From SUG2458 sp963651465 (GTDB taxonomy: Bacteria > Bacillota_I > Bacilli_A > RFN20 > CAG-826), in assembly GCA_963651465.1 (NCBI GenBank), contig CAVJPS010000010.1, positions 1 through 64,000 of the forward strand: a stretch of 64,000 nt of DNA, in the 5' to 3' direction. A program made the translations under genes and the position numbers. The notes beneath the pieces were generated by a model. The model ran no database searches and was not told the origin of the DNA. It saw nothing but the letters and a program-made list of their open reading frames with translations. Shown here one piece after another: positions 1-7,517 of this stretch (position 1 is the first letter of the stretch; each line of letters starts with the position of its first letter).

Positions 1-1442
1 TTAATGAATGCCGTTTCCTCTTCGGTAAAATTGTATTTTTTAAAAAGTTTTTCATCATCCCATGATTCATTAAAATCTTGCATAGGAACAAGTTTGAAAA
101 GGTCTGGAGCCATTTGTTGAGTGTTCTTTAACTGGCCAAGAAGGAAATGAAAGAATCTAGTTTTCATATATTCACATGCATTTGTTGCTTCTAATTTCGA
201 ATTAAATGGGCCATAAACGATATATGTTTGGGTACAGATTGAAGGATTTTCCGGAACAAACGGATTAATTCTATCGGTTTCAATAATTCCGCTTCCAACA
301 GCTTTTGGAGCTAAAACTTTCCATTTATTAGCTAAATCTTTGTTTTTCAAAATATACTTTTCTGAAGTATAACCTTCAAATTTGTTTCCATAAATTTTCA
401 TTGNNNNNNNNNNTGGTGTTTGTGAACCAGCAGCTTTCTTGAAACTAACAAAATCTTTTGAGTTAATAATCTTGTCAACAATTCCTAAAGAACGGCTATC
501 TCTAATAACCATCCCAAGCCTTTCGCTATCTAAATATCTATTCGAAATAAACTCTTTATCATTTTTATGCAAAACATATTTACATTTCCCATTATATGAT
601 TTATCCCACAAAAAATAGCAAACACCGCCTTTAATTTCCACACCTGGGATGCAATCAGTAGCGTCTACATAGTCATGTAATTCTTTAATTGAATTGGATT
701 CTAACATTGCTTTTCTAAAATCATCAACACCTCTTCCGCCCGTCATCCATCTTGCTGGAATAATCATTGAAATATATTTAGGCTTTAACTTTATTGAGGT
801 TTCAACAAAGAGGTTATAAATTGCGACAGCGTTTTGCTGTTCTTCTTGTTTTGCAACTTTCAATTGATAAGGCGGATTGCCAATAATTACGTCGAATTTC
901 ATTTTAAATACCTCCTCTAATTTAACTCCATGTATAAACTCATAAGCATACGTTTCGTAATTTTTTCCTCTAGCATAAACCGTCTCCGTAGCTCCGCAAT
1001 ATTTGCATTTGCCTTTAACATAAGTGTGTTCAATTTTCTTAAATCTTATATTCCCATCAGCATTACGAAAACGACTAACTGAGAATTCGCTATTCGGATA
1101 TTTAGAGCAATATACACTTCTTCTTGAAAGAAGACTTGTTAACTCAGTTATTGCAATGCCATATAATTGCTTTTGAAAAATATGATTAACTCTTTCTTGA
1201 AGATCCGGAATTTGATTTTCCAAACCTTTGATCAATCTTTTTGCGATTTCTCTAAGAAATACGCCGGTTTTACAGGCAGGATCTAAGAATGTCGTGTCAG
1301 GATTTTCAAATAATTCTTGTGGCAACATATCAAGCATCTGATTAACCATATCAGGAGAGGTAAAAACCTCGTCGTTTGACAAGTTAGCCAAACAACTAAG
1401 TACATCAGGGTTATAAACTTTGCTAAATAAATCATTACTCAT
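1..1442 (-). CDS. Eco57I-like adenine-specific DNA methyltransferase, large subunit (3' end off the window, internal gap)
   Basis: Frame read directly on the minus strand from the ATG at 1442-1440. It stays open to base 1 and keeps the same frame across the ten Ns at 404-413. Motif I reads FLDPACKTGVFL (Asp54-Pro-Ala), the catalytic motif IV reads NPPYQ (Asn189 to Tyr192), and a CxxC sits at about residue 158. The last visible residues (TEEETAFI) resemble the usual end of this family, so only about ten residues are probably missing. The family methylates N6 of adenine within restriction-modification systems. The start overlaps the upstream 225-residue gene by 8 bases, so the two are translationally coupled. 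The nuclease or helicase partner is not visible and may lie beyond base 1. The gap length is nominal, so the protein length here is uncertain. Confidence 0.85.
   Translation of the reverse strand, partial: MSNDLFSKVYNPDVLSCLANLSNDEVFTSPDMVNQMLDMLPQELFENPDTTFLDPACKTGVFLREIAKRLIKGLENQIPDLQERVNHIFQKQLYGIAITELTSLLSRRSVYCSKYPNSEFSVSRFRNADGNIRFKKIEHTYVKGKCKYCGATETVYARGKNYETYAYEFIHGVKLEEVFKMKFDVIIGNPPYQLKVAKQEEQQNAVAIYNLFVETSIKLKPKYISMIIPARWMTGGRGVDDFRKAMLESNSIKELHDYVDATDCIPGVEIKGGVCYFLWDKSYNGKCKYVLHKNDKEFISNRYLDSERLGMVIRDSRSLGIVDKIINSKDFVSFKKAAGSQTPXXXXMKIYGNKFEGYTSEKYILKNKDLANKWKVLAPKAVGSGIIETDRINPFVPENPSICTQTYIVYGPFNSKLEATNACEYMKTRFFHFLLGQLKNTQQMAPDLFKLVPMQDFNESWDDEKLFKKYNFTEEETAFI
404..413. other. 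Assembly gap (10 N)
   Basis: Ten Ns interrupt the methyltransferase gene. The reading frame is the same on both sides, which suggests that the joined contigs belong to one gene, but the true length of the missing piece is unknown. Confidence 0.95.
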
Positions 1443-2112
1443 AGTCCTTAAGCCTCCTATAGTTCATGATAGTTCTCATTATGAATTTACCTTCGCCGTT
1501 ACTATCGTCAAAGGTTTTTTCTTTTTTATTTTTCTTTTTTTTGTTTTCTTCTTCGCTTTCATTAAGAAGATAAGCAAATGTGTATTCACTTCTTGCTAAT
1601 TGAGGACCGGTAACAAAAGCCCATTCACTAAAAACAATCGGATCTTTTGTATCCTTTCCATCTTCATCAACCAAGCAAAGAGTCAAGGCATTTCCACAAA
1701 GGATATTTTTTTCAAGAATGAACATGATGGAATTTCTCATATCGTCGCTACATTCGTTTTTGCAAACAGTCTTGTATTGCTTATCCCAAATCTTGAAAAG
1801 ACGATTTCTACAAGCAATTACATTATCGTTAAGAATATCGACACCATAAAGACTAGACACAGCCAACAATGAGTTTTTCTCATAATCGATTGGACTTTTT
1901 TTATATCTTTTCTTGACAATATTGAGTTTTCTTTCAAGTATTTCAGCCAAAAAATTGCCATCACCGCATGCTGGCTCTAAAAATCTGGAATCGATTCTTT
2001 CAGTCTCGTTATTTACAAGATCACACATAGCTTTAACTTCACGCTCATTGGTGAAGACTTCGCCATGTTCAACAACTCTCTTTCTGGATTTTATCTGTTT
2101 TTTTTCTGGCAT
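1435..2112 (-). CDS. Short DNA methyltransferase-like protein with SAM-binding motif I but no NPPY motif
   Basis: A 225-residue protein. The motif FLEPACGDGNFL at about residues 45-56 and the following YGVDIL are the SAM-binding motifs I and II of adenine methyltransferases. No NPPY or DPPY catalytic motif can be found, so the protein is unlikely to methylate alone. It sits between a small XRE regulator (its ATG overlaps the regulator's stop by one base) and a second, NPPY-bearing methyltransferase (8-base overlap). It therefore looks like a partner subunit of the large methyltransferase. The C-terminal third is very rich in lysine and glutamate (residues about 185-205). That it works as a split or auxiliary subunit is inferred from its position and the missing motif. 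Confidence 0.8.
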   Translation of the reverse strand: MPEKKQIKSRKRVVEHGEVFTNEREVKAMCDLVNNETERIDSRFLEPACGDGNFLAEILERKLNIVKKRYKKSPIDYEKNSLLAVSSLYGVDILNDNVIACRNRLFKIWDKQYKTVCKNECSDDMRNSIMFILEKNILCGNALTLCLVDEDGKDTKDPIVFSEWAFVTGPQLARSEYTFAYLLNESEEENKKKKNKKEKTFDDSNGEGKFIMRTIMNYRRLKDYE

Positions 2113-2303
2113 TATTCGTTCACCTCTATTTTATACTTTTTGAAATATGGTGCGAGTTTTCTTTTAGCCTTAATTGTTGGCTCATGAGTTCCTCTTTCCC
2201 ATCTATTCACAGTCTGAAAAGAGACGCCTAATTGATCAGCAAATTCAGCCTGAGACAAAATAAGAGTTTTCCTAAGTTTTTTAGTTGCTTCCGCGTAGTT
2301 CAT
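2112..2303 (-). CDS. XRE-family helix-turn-helix regulator, likely controller of the restriction-modification operon
   Basis: A 63-residue protein that is almost entirely one helix-turn-helix domain: LSQAEFADQLGV forms the first helices and SFQTVNRWERG the recognition helix. It has the size and position of the small controller (C) proteins that time restriction against methylation. It is preceded by GGGGAC about 7 bases before the ATG and by a TATAAT at 2327-2332. Its stop overlaps the next gene's ATG by one base (TAATG), so the three genes form one transcript. The domain is certain; its role as an R-M controller is inferred from context. Confidence 0.85.
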   Translation of the reverse strand: MNYAEATKKLRKTLILSQAEFADQLGVSFQTVNRWERGTHEPTIKAKRKLAPYFKKYKIEVNE

Positions 2304-2326
2304 GTTTCTCGTCCCCTATTGTCAAG

Positions 2327-2332
2327 ATTATA
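2327..2332 (-). promoter_or_regulatory. -10 box of the R-M operon
   Basis: A perfect TATAAT on the minus strand, 24 bases before the XRE start codon. No good -35 hexamer is seen 16-18 bases upstream, which would fit a promoter that needs an activator or autoregulation. Confidence 0.5.
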
Positions 2333-2734
2333 CCACTTTTTTCTCATATATATCTAGAACAGTATCAATATTTATTAACTTCTTTAAATATTGTTTCAAC
2401 GCTCAATCAACGTTGTATCTATATATTTCATCTTAACATCTATTCTGAGTAAGGTCTTCTACAAAGATTAACCTAGTATATTCAACTTTCAAATCTTAAA
2501 TTGTTTGAACAAGAGTAAGTTTGTGAATAAAATTCTCTACCAGTGCCATTTTTTTTACCATACTTTATTTTTATCATCTTTAAGTTATATGCATAAGAAA
2601 TTGAATAAATTGTGAGTAGTGAAAAGATAATAATATAGTTCAAAGAATGATGATTAATATATTATTCTAATTGCAATATTATAATACTATAACCATATGT
2701 CTTAATAAAAGTAAATTAAATATTTTTGCAATTC
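2333..2734. other. Intergenic AT-rich stretch without recognisable gene
   Basis: About 400 bases between the R-M promoter and the terminator of the phosphoesterase gene. No open frame with a ribosome binding site, no tRNA and no clear repeat was seen on either strand. It may be eroded accessory DNA next to the R-M locus, but nothing specific supports this. Confidence 0.5.
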
Positions 2735-2764
2735 AAAAAAGCACGATTTATTCGTGCTTTTTAT
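2735..2764 (-). terminator. Intrinsic terminator of the phosphoesterase gene
   Basis: Stem AAGCACGA / TCGTGCTT with a 5-base loop and a T run when read on the minus strand, directly after the stop of the 451-residue phosphoesterase. Confidence 0.85.
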
Positions 2765-2769
2765 TGCTT

Positions 2770-4125
2770 TTAAAAATTTGGAGCGTAGTCTTCGTAGTAA
2801 TGTCTTGTTAAATCTACTTCAACAAATTTATTACTATCAGCACCTATATCGGTATAAACATTTTTATGTATTTGATTCCATGTTCCATCAGTAGCAACAT
2901 TAATAACTGTACAACCACGTTGTAAACCATAATACATAATATTTTTATATGCTAAGTTATCGATAGAATATCCATATGATAAAGTAACACCTTTATATTC
3001 TACTACAGCATTATTAGTATGATCGTGTCCACAAAAAACTGCTTCCATTGAATTTAATCCATCTGGACCTAATTCTTCAAATAATTGATCTTTATCGTTA
3101 GGAGCAACACTTGTATTATTACAACCACCATACCAAATACGAATTCCTAATGTATCGTTAATTTCTTCACCCCAAATACCTGAAACATAATGAGTATTTG
3201 TAGTATCTGTAAAGTTATTACTTTCTAATTCTTTATATGCTGTATGGAATTCTCCAAAAGGAATATGGAAGAAAAATAATGATTTAACAGTAGAACCTTT
3301 GATGGTAGATAAATCTTCAATGGTCTTTTTAGCCCATTGAACTTGAGGTTCGTGAATGACATCATAATCCCAATTAATAGTAGCTGATAAAGAATTACTA
3401 TTGTAAGCATTTGAATCTATTAACATAATTGCTTTTCTAATTGTGTTATCAGTGTTTTTAACTACTATACATTGGTTAGTAACTGAAGTTTGTTTATTAT
3501 CAGCAGTATCGGAAAAGTTTTGATCAAAAATACAATATTTATATTCATCAGACATATATAATTTTCCTAAATCAACACGATTAGTATAATCAAATGCTTC
3601 AGTATCGTGATTACCAAATACAGTAGAGAAATAGACTCCTGCATGTTCAAAAAGGTGAATTACAACTTTAGCAGTTTCTTTATTATTAAATGTACCTCCA
3701 CCTCTAAAGATTGGACCAGGTACACAGAAAGTATTGTCTCCATCTAGAATTACTAAATCTGGCTTTTCTTTTTGTAAAATTGTATAAACTTCATAAATTG
3801 CTTTTTTATCTTGAATACGGGAAGCGTGACCACCACCAATATGAACATCTGTTAATTGTAAAATTTTAAGTTCATTATCAGTTTTAAAAGTATAATAACC
3901 GGTTTCGTCATCTATTTCAGGAACAAGTTGATTTTCGTATTCAATCTTATCAAAGGAATCAATATATTCAATTAATTGTTTTCGGTATATATTATTTGCA
4001 ATAGCAAACGAACCATAAGTTAATCCACACGCAACAACAATACCTCCAACAACCATTAAAGGTATAAATTTCTTAATTTTTGACTTTGGTTTTGTTTCTA
4101 TTTCTTTCTTTTTATTATTTTCCAT
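2770..4125 (-). CDS. Membrane-anchored calcineurin-like metallophosphoesterase
   Basis: A 451-residue protein with a short Lys-rich cytoplasmic start, one transmembrane segment at about residues 20-42 and an extracytoplasmic catalytic domain. The metallophosphoesterase motifs appear in order: TDVHIGG (Asp93, His95), DGDN (about 128-131), GNHD (171-174), FFFHIPF and CGHDH near residue 366. Together they make a complete two-metal site. The substrate cannot be told from sequence; relatives act on phosphodiesters or phosphomonoesters at the cell surface. It is monocistronic, with AAGGGGAAAG before the start and its own terminator behind. The family is certain and the precise reaction unknown. Confidence 0.88.
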   Translation of the reverse strand: MENNKKKEIETKPKSKIKKFIPLMVVGGIVVACGLTYGSFAIANNIYRKQLIEYIDSFDKIEYENQLVPEIDDETGYYTFKTDNELKILQLTDVHIGGGHASRIQDKKAIYEVYTILQKEKPDLVILDGDNTFCVPGPIFRGGGTFNNKETAKVVIHLFEHAGVYFSTVFGNHDTEAFDYTNRVDLGKLYMSDEYKYCIFDQNFSDTADNKQTSVTNQCIVVKNTDNTIRKAIMLIDSNAYNSNSLSATINWDYDVIHEPQVQWAKKTIEDLSTIKGSTVKSLFFFHIPFGEFHTAYKELESNNFTDTTNTHYVSGIWGEEINDTLGIRIWYGGCNNTSVAPNDKDQLFEELGPDGLNSMEAVFCGHDHTNNAVVEYKGVTLSYGYSIDNLAYKNIMYYGLQRGCTVINVATDGTWNQIHKNVYTDIGADSNKFVEVDLTRHYYEDYAPNF

Positions 4126-4321
4126 ATTTTCTTTCCCCTTTATGTTATTTTACCATTATTTTTAAAAGAAATACATTATAATAATATTATAGTAATACAT
4201 TTGAAGAAGGTTACTGTATAAAAAAATATATGCTATGTTTTATAATTTATTTTGTTATTCATTTACTGATGATAAATATGAATATGCAATATACTTTTTT
4301 ACATAGAAAGGACTTAATATT

Positions 4322-4993
4322 ATGGAAAAAAAACTAATTGATATTTTAGATAAATTACGCACTAAGATGATTGAATATACTAAAGGCGATAATAGTGGTC
4401 ACAATATAGATCACTTAGAAAGAACTTTAAAATATGCTTTATATTTACAATCATTTGAAGGTGGAGATATATACGTAATTGCAATTGCATCTTTTATTCA
4501 CGATATACATCGTATAATGCAAAATGAATCAGGTCATTTCGTTGCACCAGAAGAAAGTCTATCAACTGTTAAAGAATTTATAAAAGATATTGATATTACT
4601 GAAGAACAAAAAGAACATATCTTATATGCTATTAAGTATCATGAATATTATAACTTTGGTAAAGATAAAAATATTGTTAACGATATTGAAAGTAAAATTG
4701 TTCAAGATGCTGATAATCTTGACGCTATAGGAGCAATGGGATTAATTCGTGCACTTCAGTATGGAATATTATATGGTGAACCTATTTATAATCCCGATGT
4801 AGCTTTATATCAAAATGAATATGAAGAATGTAGTGATGATGCATCAACTATTCACCATATAAATAATAAATTATTACGATTAGGTGAATACATGAATACT
4901 AAAACTGCAAAACACATTGCAGAAGATAAAACTAATTTCTTAAAAGATTTTATTAATCGTTATATTAGTGAATATAAAGGAGAAATCAAATAA
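4322..4993 (+). CDS. HD-domain phosphohydrolase
   Basis: A 223-residue soluble protein of the HD superfamily. The metal ligands can be seen: GHNIDH (His27, His31), the HD pair at residues 60-61, histidines at about 99 and 107, and QDADNLDAIG (Asp129/Asp131). This layout matches the uncharacterised YedJ-like HD hydrolases, which act on phosphate esters or nucleotides; the substrate here is unknown. AGAAAGGA precedes the start. It runs in the same direction as the membrane protein gene 100 bases downstream, but no functional link is evident. Confidence 0.85.
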   Translation: MEKKLIDILDKLRTKMIEYTKGDNSGHNIDHLERTLKYALYLQSFEGGDIYVIAIASFIHDIHRIMQNESGHFVAPEESLSTVKEFIKDIDITEEQKEHILYAIKYHEYYNFGKDKNIVNDIESKIVQDADNLDAIGAMGLIRALQYGILYGEPIYNPDVALYQNEYEECSDDASTIHHINNKLLRLGEYMNTKTAKHIAEDKTNFLKDFINRYISEYKGEIK

Positions 4994-5094
4994 GTTTAAA
5001 ATTCTATTTGTTCAATACATATAATAATGACTTCCACAAAATAGCTAAATAAATTATAATAAAGTAAATATCGGCTTATTAAAGGAGAGAAATT

Positions 5095-6591
5095 ATGACC
5101 GCTTTTTACATTATTTTCTTTTTGCTCGTAATTGGAGCAATTACTTTTCTGACTTTAGAAAAGTTTTATCTTAAAGAGAATGAAAAACGTAAAAATATAA
5201 TTAACAAAATATTAAAGATAAGTTCTATTGTAATGGTTTCTTTATCATTTATTAATGTATTTTTACCGGATGCATTCTCATTACGTTTTATTTGGGATTT
5301 TAATTATTTAAATAATAATCATGATGCACCCCATGCATTATTAAGAATGCTTAATGCAGTTGGAGTGGTTTTAATTCCTATTGTATATTTCTTTAAGAAA
5401 GATAATCTTAATAAAGTTGTAACATACTACATGTTACCAATTTCTATTATCAATGCTATTTTCTATTTTAAATATATTGGATATTATACAAGTGAATTAA
5501 CTTTAGAATACGCTACAGTATTTGGCACAAAAGCTTGGCCGTTCTTTAGTAATATTGTATTTAGATCGTTAGTATTTGGAATTATTAACTTCTTATCAAT
5601 TGTACTATGCTACGCTAATACAATTAATAATCTTGATTCATTAAAATTCAAAGATAAAAAAAGTGTTGGTATATTTATTGCAACACTAGTAGCACTATTA
5701 ATTACTAACTTACCTATTTATACATTCCAACAGATGTTTGGTATTAAGAAAGATTTATTACCGTTTAATATGGGTAGTATTGTTCACATTGGCTTCATAT
5801 TATTAATCATTGGTGAATGTATTTCTTTATATTTTATTTTTAGAAATCAAAGTTACGAGAATAGATATATATTGTTACTTATAATGACAATATCATTGAT
5901 GTTCCAATATAATACATTCTTTAGAACAGAAGGTATCATTACTGCTCAACGTTATCCATTACAATTATGTAATATTGCTGGTGCCTTTATGTTAATTACA
6001 TTATTAACTAAGAATGAAAAGATGTGGCATTTCACTATTACTATCAACTTATTAGGCGCATTTATTGCTATTGCAATTTGTGATAGTACTAGAAACTATA
6101 GTGTCTTCTATGAAATGAATATTCATTATATGGTTGAACACCTCAATGTATTTTTAATTCCATTATTAAGTTTAATGCTTAAAATGTTTAAACCTCTTGA
6201 AAAGAAACATTGGAAGCATATGATAATTGGCTTTAGTATCTATTATTTTTCTATATTTGTATTAGGAACATTATTTAATACTTTAGATGTATTAGATGGC
6301 GATGCAAGTAGTTATTGGGAATGTAATTATTTATTTATGTTTAGTAAAGCAAAAGCTGTTAAATTACTAGGTGCTGGAGTAGGCAAATTATTTGATATTA
6401 ACTTTAGTATTGGTCCAGTAACATTCTATTTACCTCAATTATTGGTTTATTTGGTATTTGCTGCATTATGTTCTGGTGTCTTCTTTATTCTTTATGCATT
6501 CTTTAAAGAAAAGAAAAATAAAAATATAGACAGTAACGATAATTCAAATAAAGAAGAAAATATAAAAGAACAAATAATAGAAAATGAATAA
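5095..6591 (+). CDS. YwaF/TMEM164-like polytopic membrane protein
   Basis: A 498-residue protein with about ten or more hydrophobic segments and an acidic, Asn-rich C-terminal tail (from about residue 470). The motif YPLQLCNIAG at about residues 287-296 corresponds to the conserved PLHLCN signature of the YwaF family (the TIGR02206 type), followed by the typical run of helices. The biochemical role of this family in bacteria is not settled. The N-terminal 130 residues of the ABC fusion protein at 12069-14357 and this protein share the same architecture around that motif, so the two are paralogues in part. The start has AGGAGAG 5 bases upstream. The stop overlaps the acyltransferase start by 8 bases. 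Confidence 0.75.
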   Translation: MTAFYIIFFLLVIGAITFLTLEKFYLKENEKRKNIINKILKISSIVMVSLSFINVFLPDAFSLRFIWDFNYLNNNHDAPHALLRMLNAVGVVLIPIVYFFKKDNLNKVVTYYMLPISIINAIFYFKYIGYYTSELTLEYATVFGTKAWPFFSNIVFRSLVFGIINFLSIVLCYANTINNLDSLKFKDKKSVGIFIATLVALLITNLPIYTFQQMFGIKKDLLPFNMGSIVHIGFILLIIGECISLYFIFRNQSYENRYILLLIMTISLMFQYNTFFRTEGIITAQRYPLQLCNIAGAFMLITLLTKNEKMWHFTITINLLGAFIAIAICDSTRNYSVFYEMNIHYMVEHLNVFLIPLLSLMLKMFKPLEKKHWKHMIIGFSIYYFSIFVLGTLFNTLDVLDGDASSYWECNYLFMFSKAKAVKLLGAGVGKLFDINFSIGPVTFYLPQLLVYLVFAALCSGVFFILYAFFKEKKNKNIDSNDNSNKEENIKEQIIENE

Positions 6592-7492
6592 AAATCATAA
6601 TTCTTTTCTTGATTTATTAAAATATATATTTGCCTTATTAATTGCGTTTTACCATAATCAACTAATAATTGAAAATAATATCGTATTTGCTAATGGACGT
6701 TATTTAACCGCATTTTATTTTTTAATATCGGGTATCTTCTTATTAAAATCATTTAATAAATACGAAGGAGAAAATACCTTTAAAAGTATATTTAAGTTTA
6801 TTTGGTATAAGTTAAGAAGCATAGGTTTACCTTTACTTCTTGGTTATATCGCTTCAGTACTATATTCATTTCTATTTGAGGGTAATGTTTTAACTAGAGG
6901 GGTTTTACATTATTTATGGTTTATCCATATATTAATAATATGTGAAACATTATTATTTATTTTGTTTCGCATATGCAAAACCAAAAAAATATATTATGCA
7001 TTTGTTATATCAATATTAGTAATTGGTTTAATATTAAAATTCATAGAACCATTTAAATCACTATCAGAGACTGATGCATTTATATATATTCCTTTAGGTA
7101 ACTTGCTAGGAATGTTTAATTTAAAATTAAATATAAAAAAGCCAATAGTAATTACTATATTTATTCTTAGTTTAGTAGCAACTATTATTAGCTTATTCTT
7201 CCTTGAAGATAATATAGTTAATGAATTAATCTTAAAAATATTAATATTACCTATTCTTATAATTAGTACACTTAATATAAACGTTAATATACCATTCTTT
7301 AATTTTTTAGGTTCATTATCAGCTAGTATATATGTATGTCAACCTATAATCGTATTAATACGTTATATATATCCTTCAATAAACCAAATTATAGTTGGTT
7401 TATTATTAATGGTAATTGTGTATATTTTATACATTATTAAAGCTTACTATAACTATTTTAAAAACTTAAAACAAAAAAAAGAAAGCCTCTAA
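6584..7492 (+). CDS. Acyltransferase 3 family membrane protein
   Basis: A 302-residue membrane protein with about nine or ten helices. The N-terminal pattern LLKYIFALLIAFYHNQ, in which an Arg/His-containing first helix is typical, and the following FYFLISGIFL match acyltransferase family 3 (OafA-type), which O-acylates surface glycans or lipids. It is slightly short for the family (usually 330-380 residues), and the usual catalytic histidine region is only partly conserved (FYHN), so activity is not assured. It overlaps the upstream YwaF-like gene by 8 bases, which points to co-translation and perhaps a shared role at the cell envelope. Confidence 0.7.
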   Translation: MNKNHNSFLDLLKYIFALLIAFYHNQLIIENNIVFANGRYLTAFYFLISGIFLLKSFNKYEGENTFKSIFKFIWYKLRSIGLPLLLGYIASVLYSFLFEGNVLTRGVLHYLWFIHILIICETLLFILFRICKTKKIYYAFVISILVIGLILKFIEPFKSLSETDAFIYIPLGNLLGMFNLKLNIKKPIVITIFILSLVATIISLFFLEDNIVNELILKILILPILIISTLNINVNIPFFNFLGSLSASIYVCQPIIVLIRYIYPSINQIIVGLLLMVIVYILYIIKAYYNYFKNLKQKKESL

Positions 7493-7512
7493 ATAGTTAG
7501 AGGCTTTTGTTT
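7482..7512. terminator. Bidirectional terminator between convergent genes
   Basis: Stem GCCTCTAA / TTAGAGGC, A-rich on the left and T-rich on the right. It ends the acyltransferase operon on the plus strand and the lipoprotein operon on the minus strand. Confidence 0.85.
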
Positions 7513-7517
7513 TGTAC

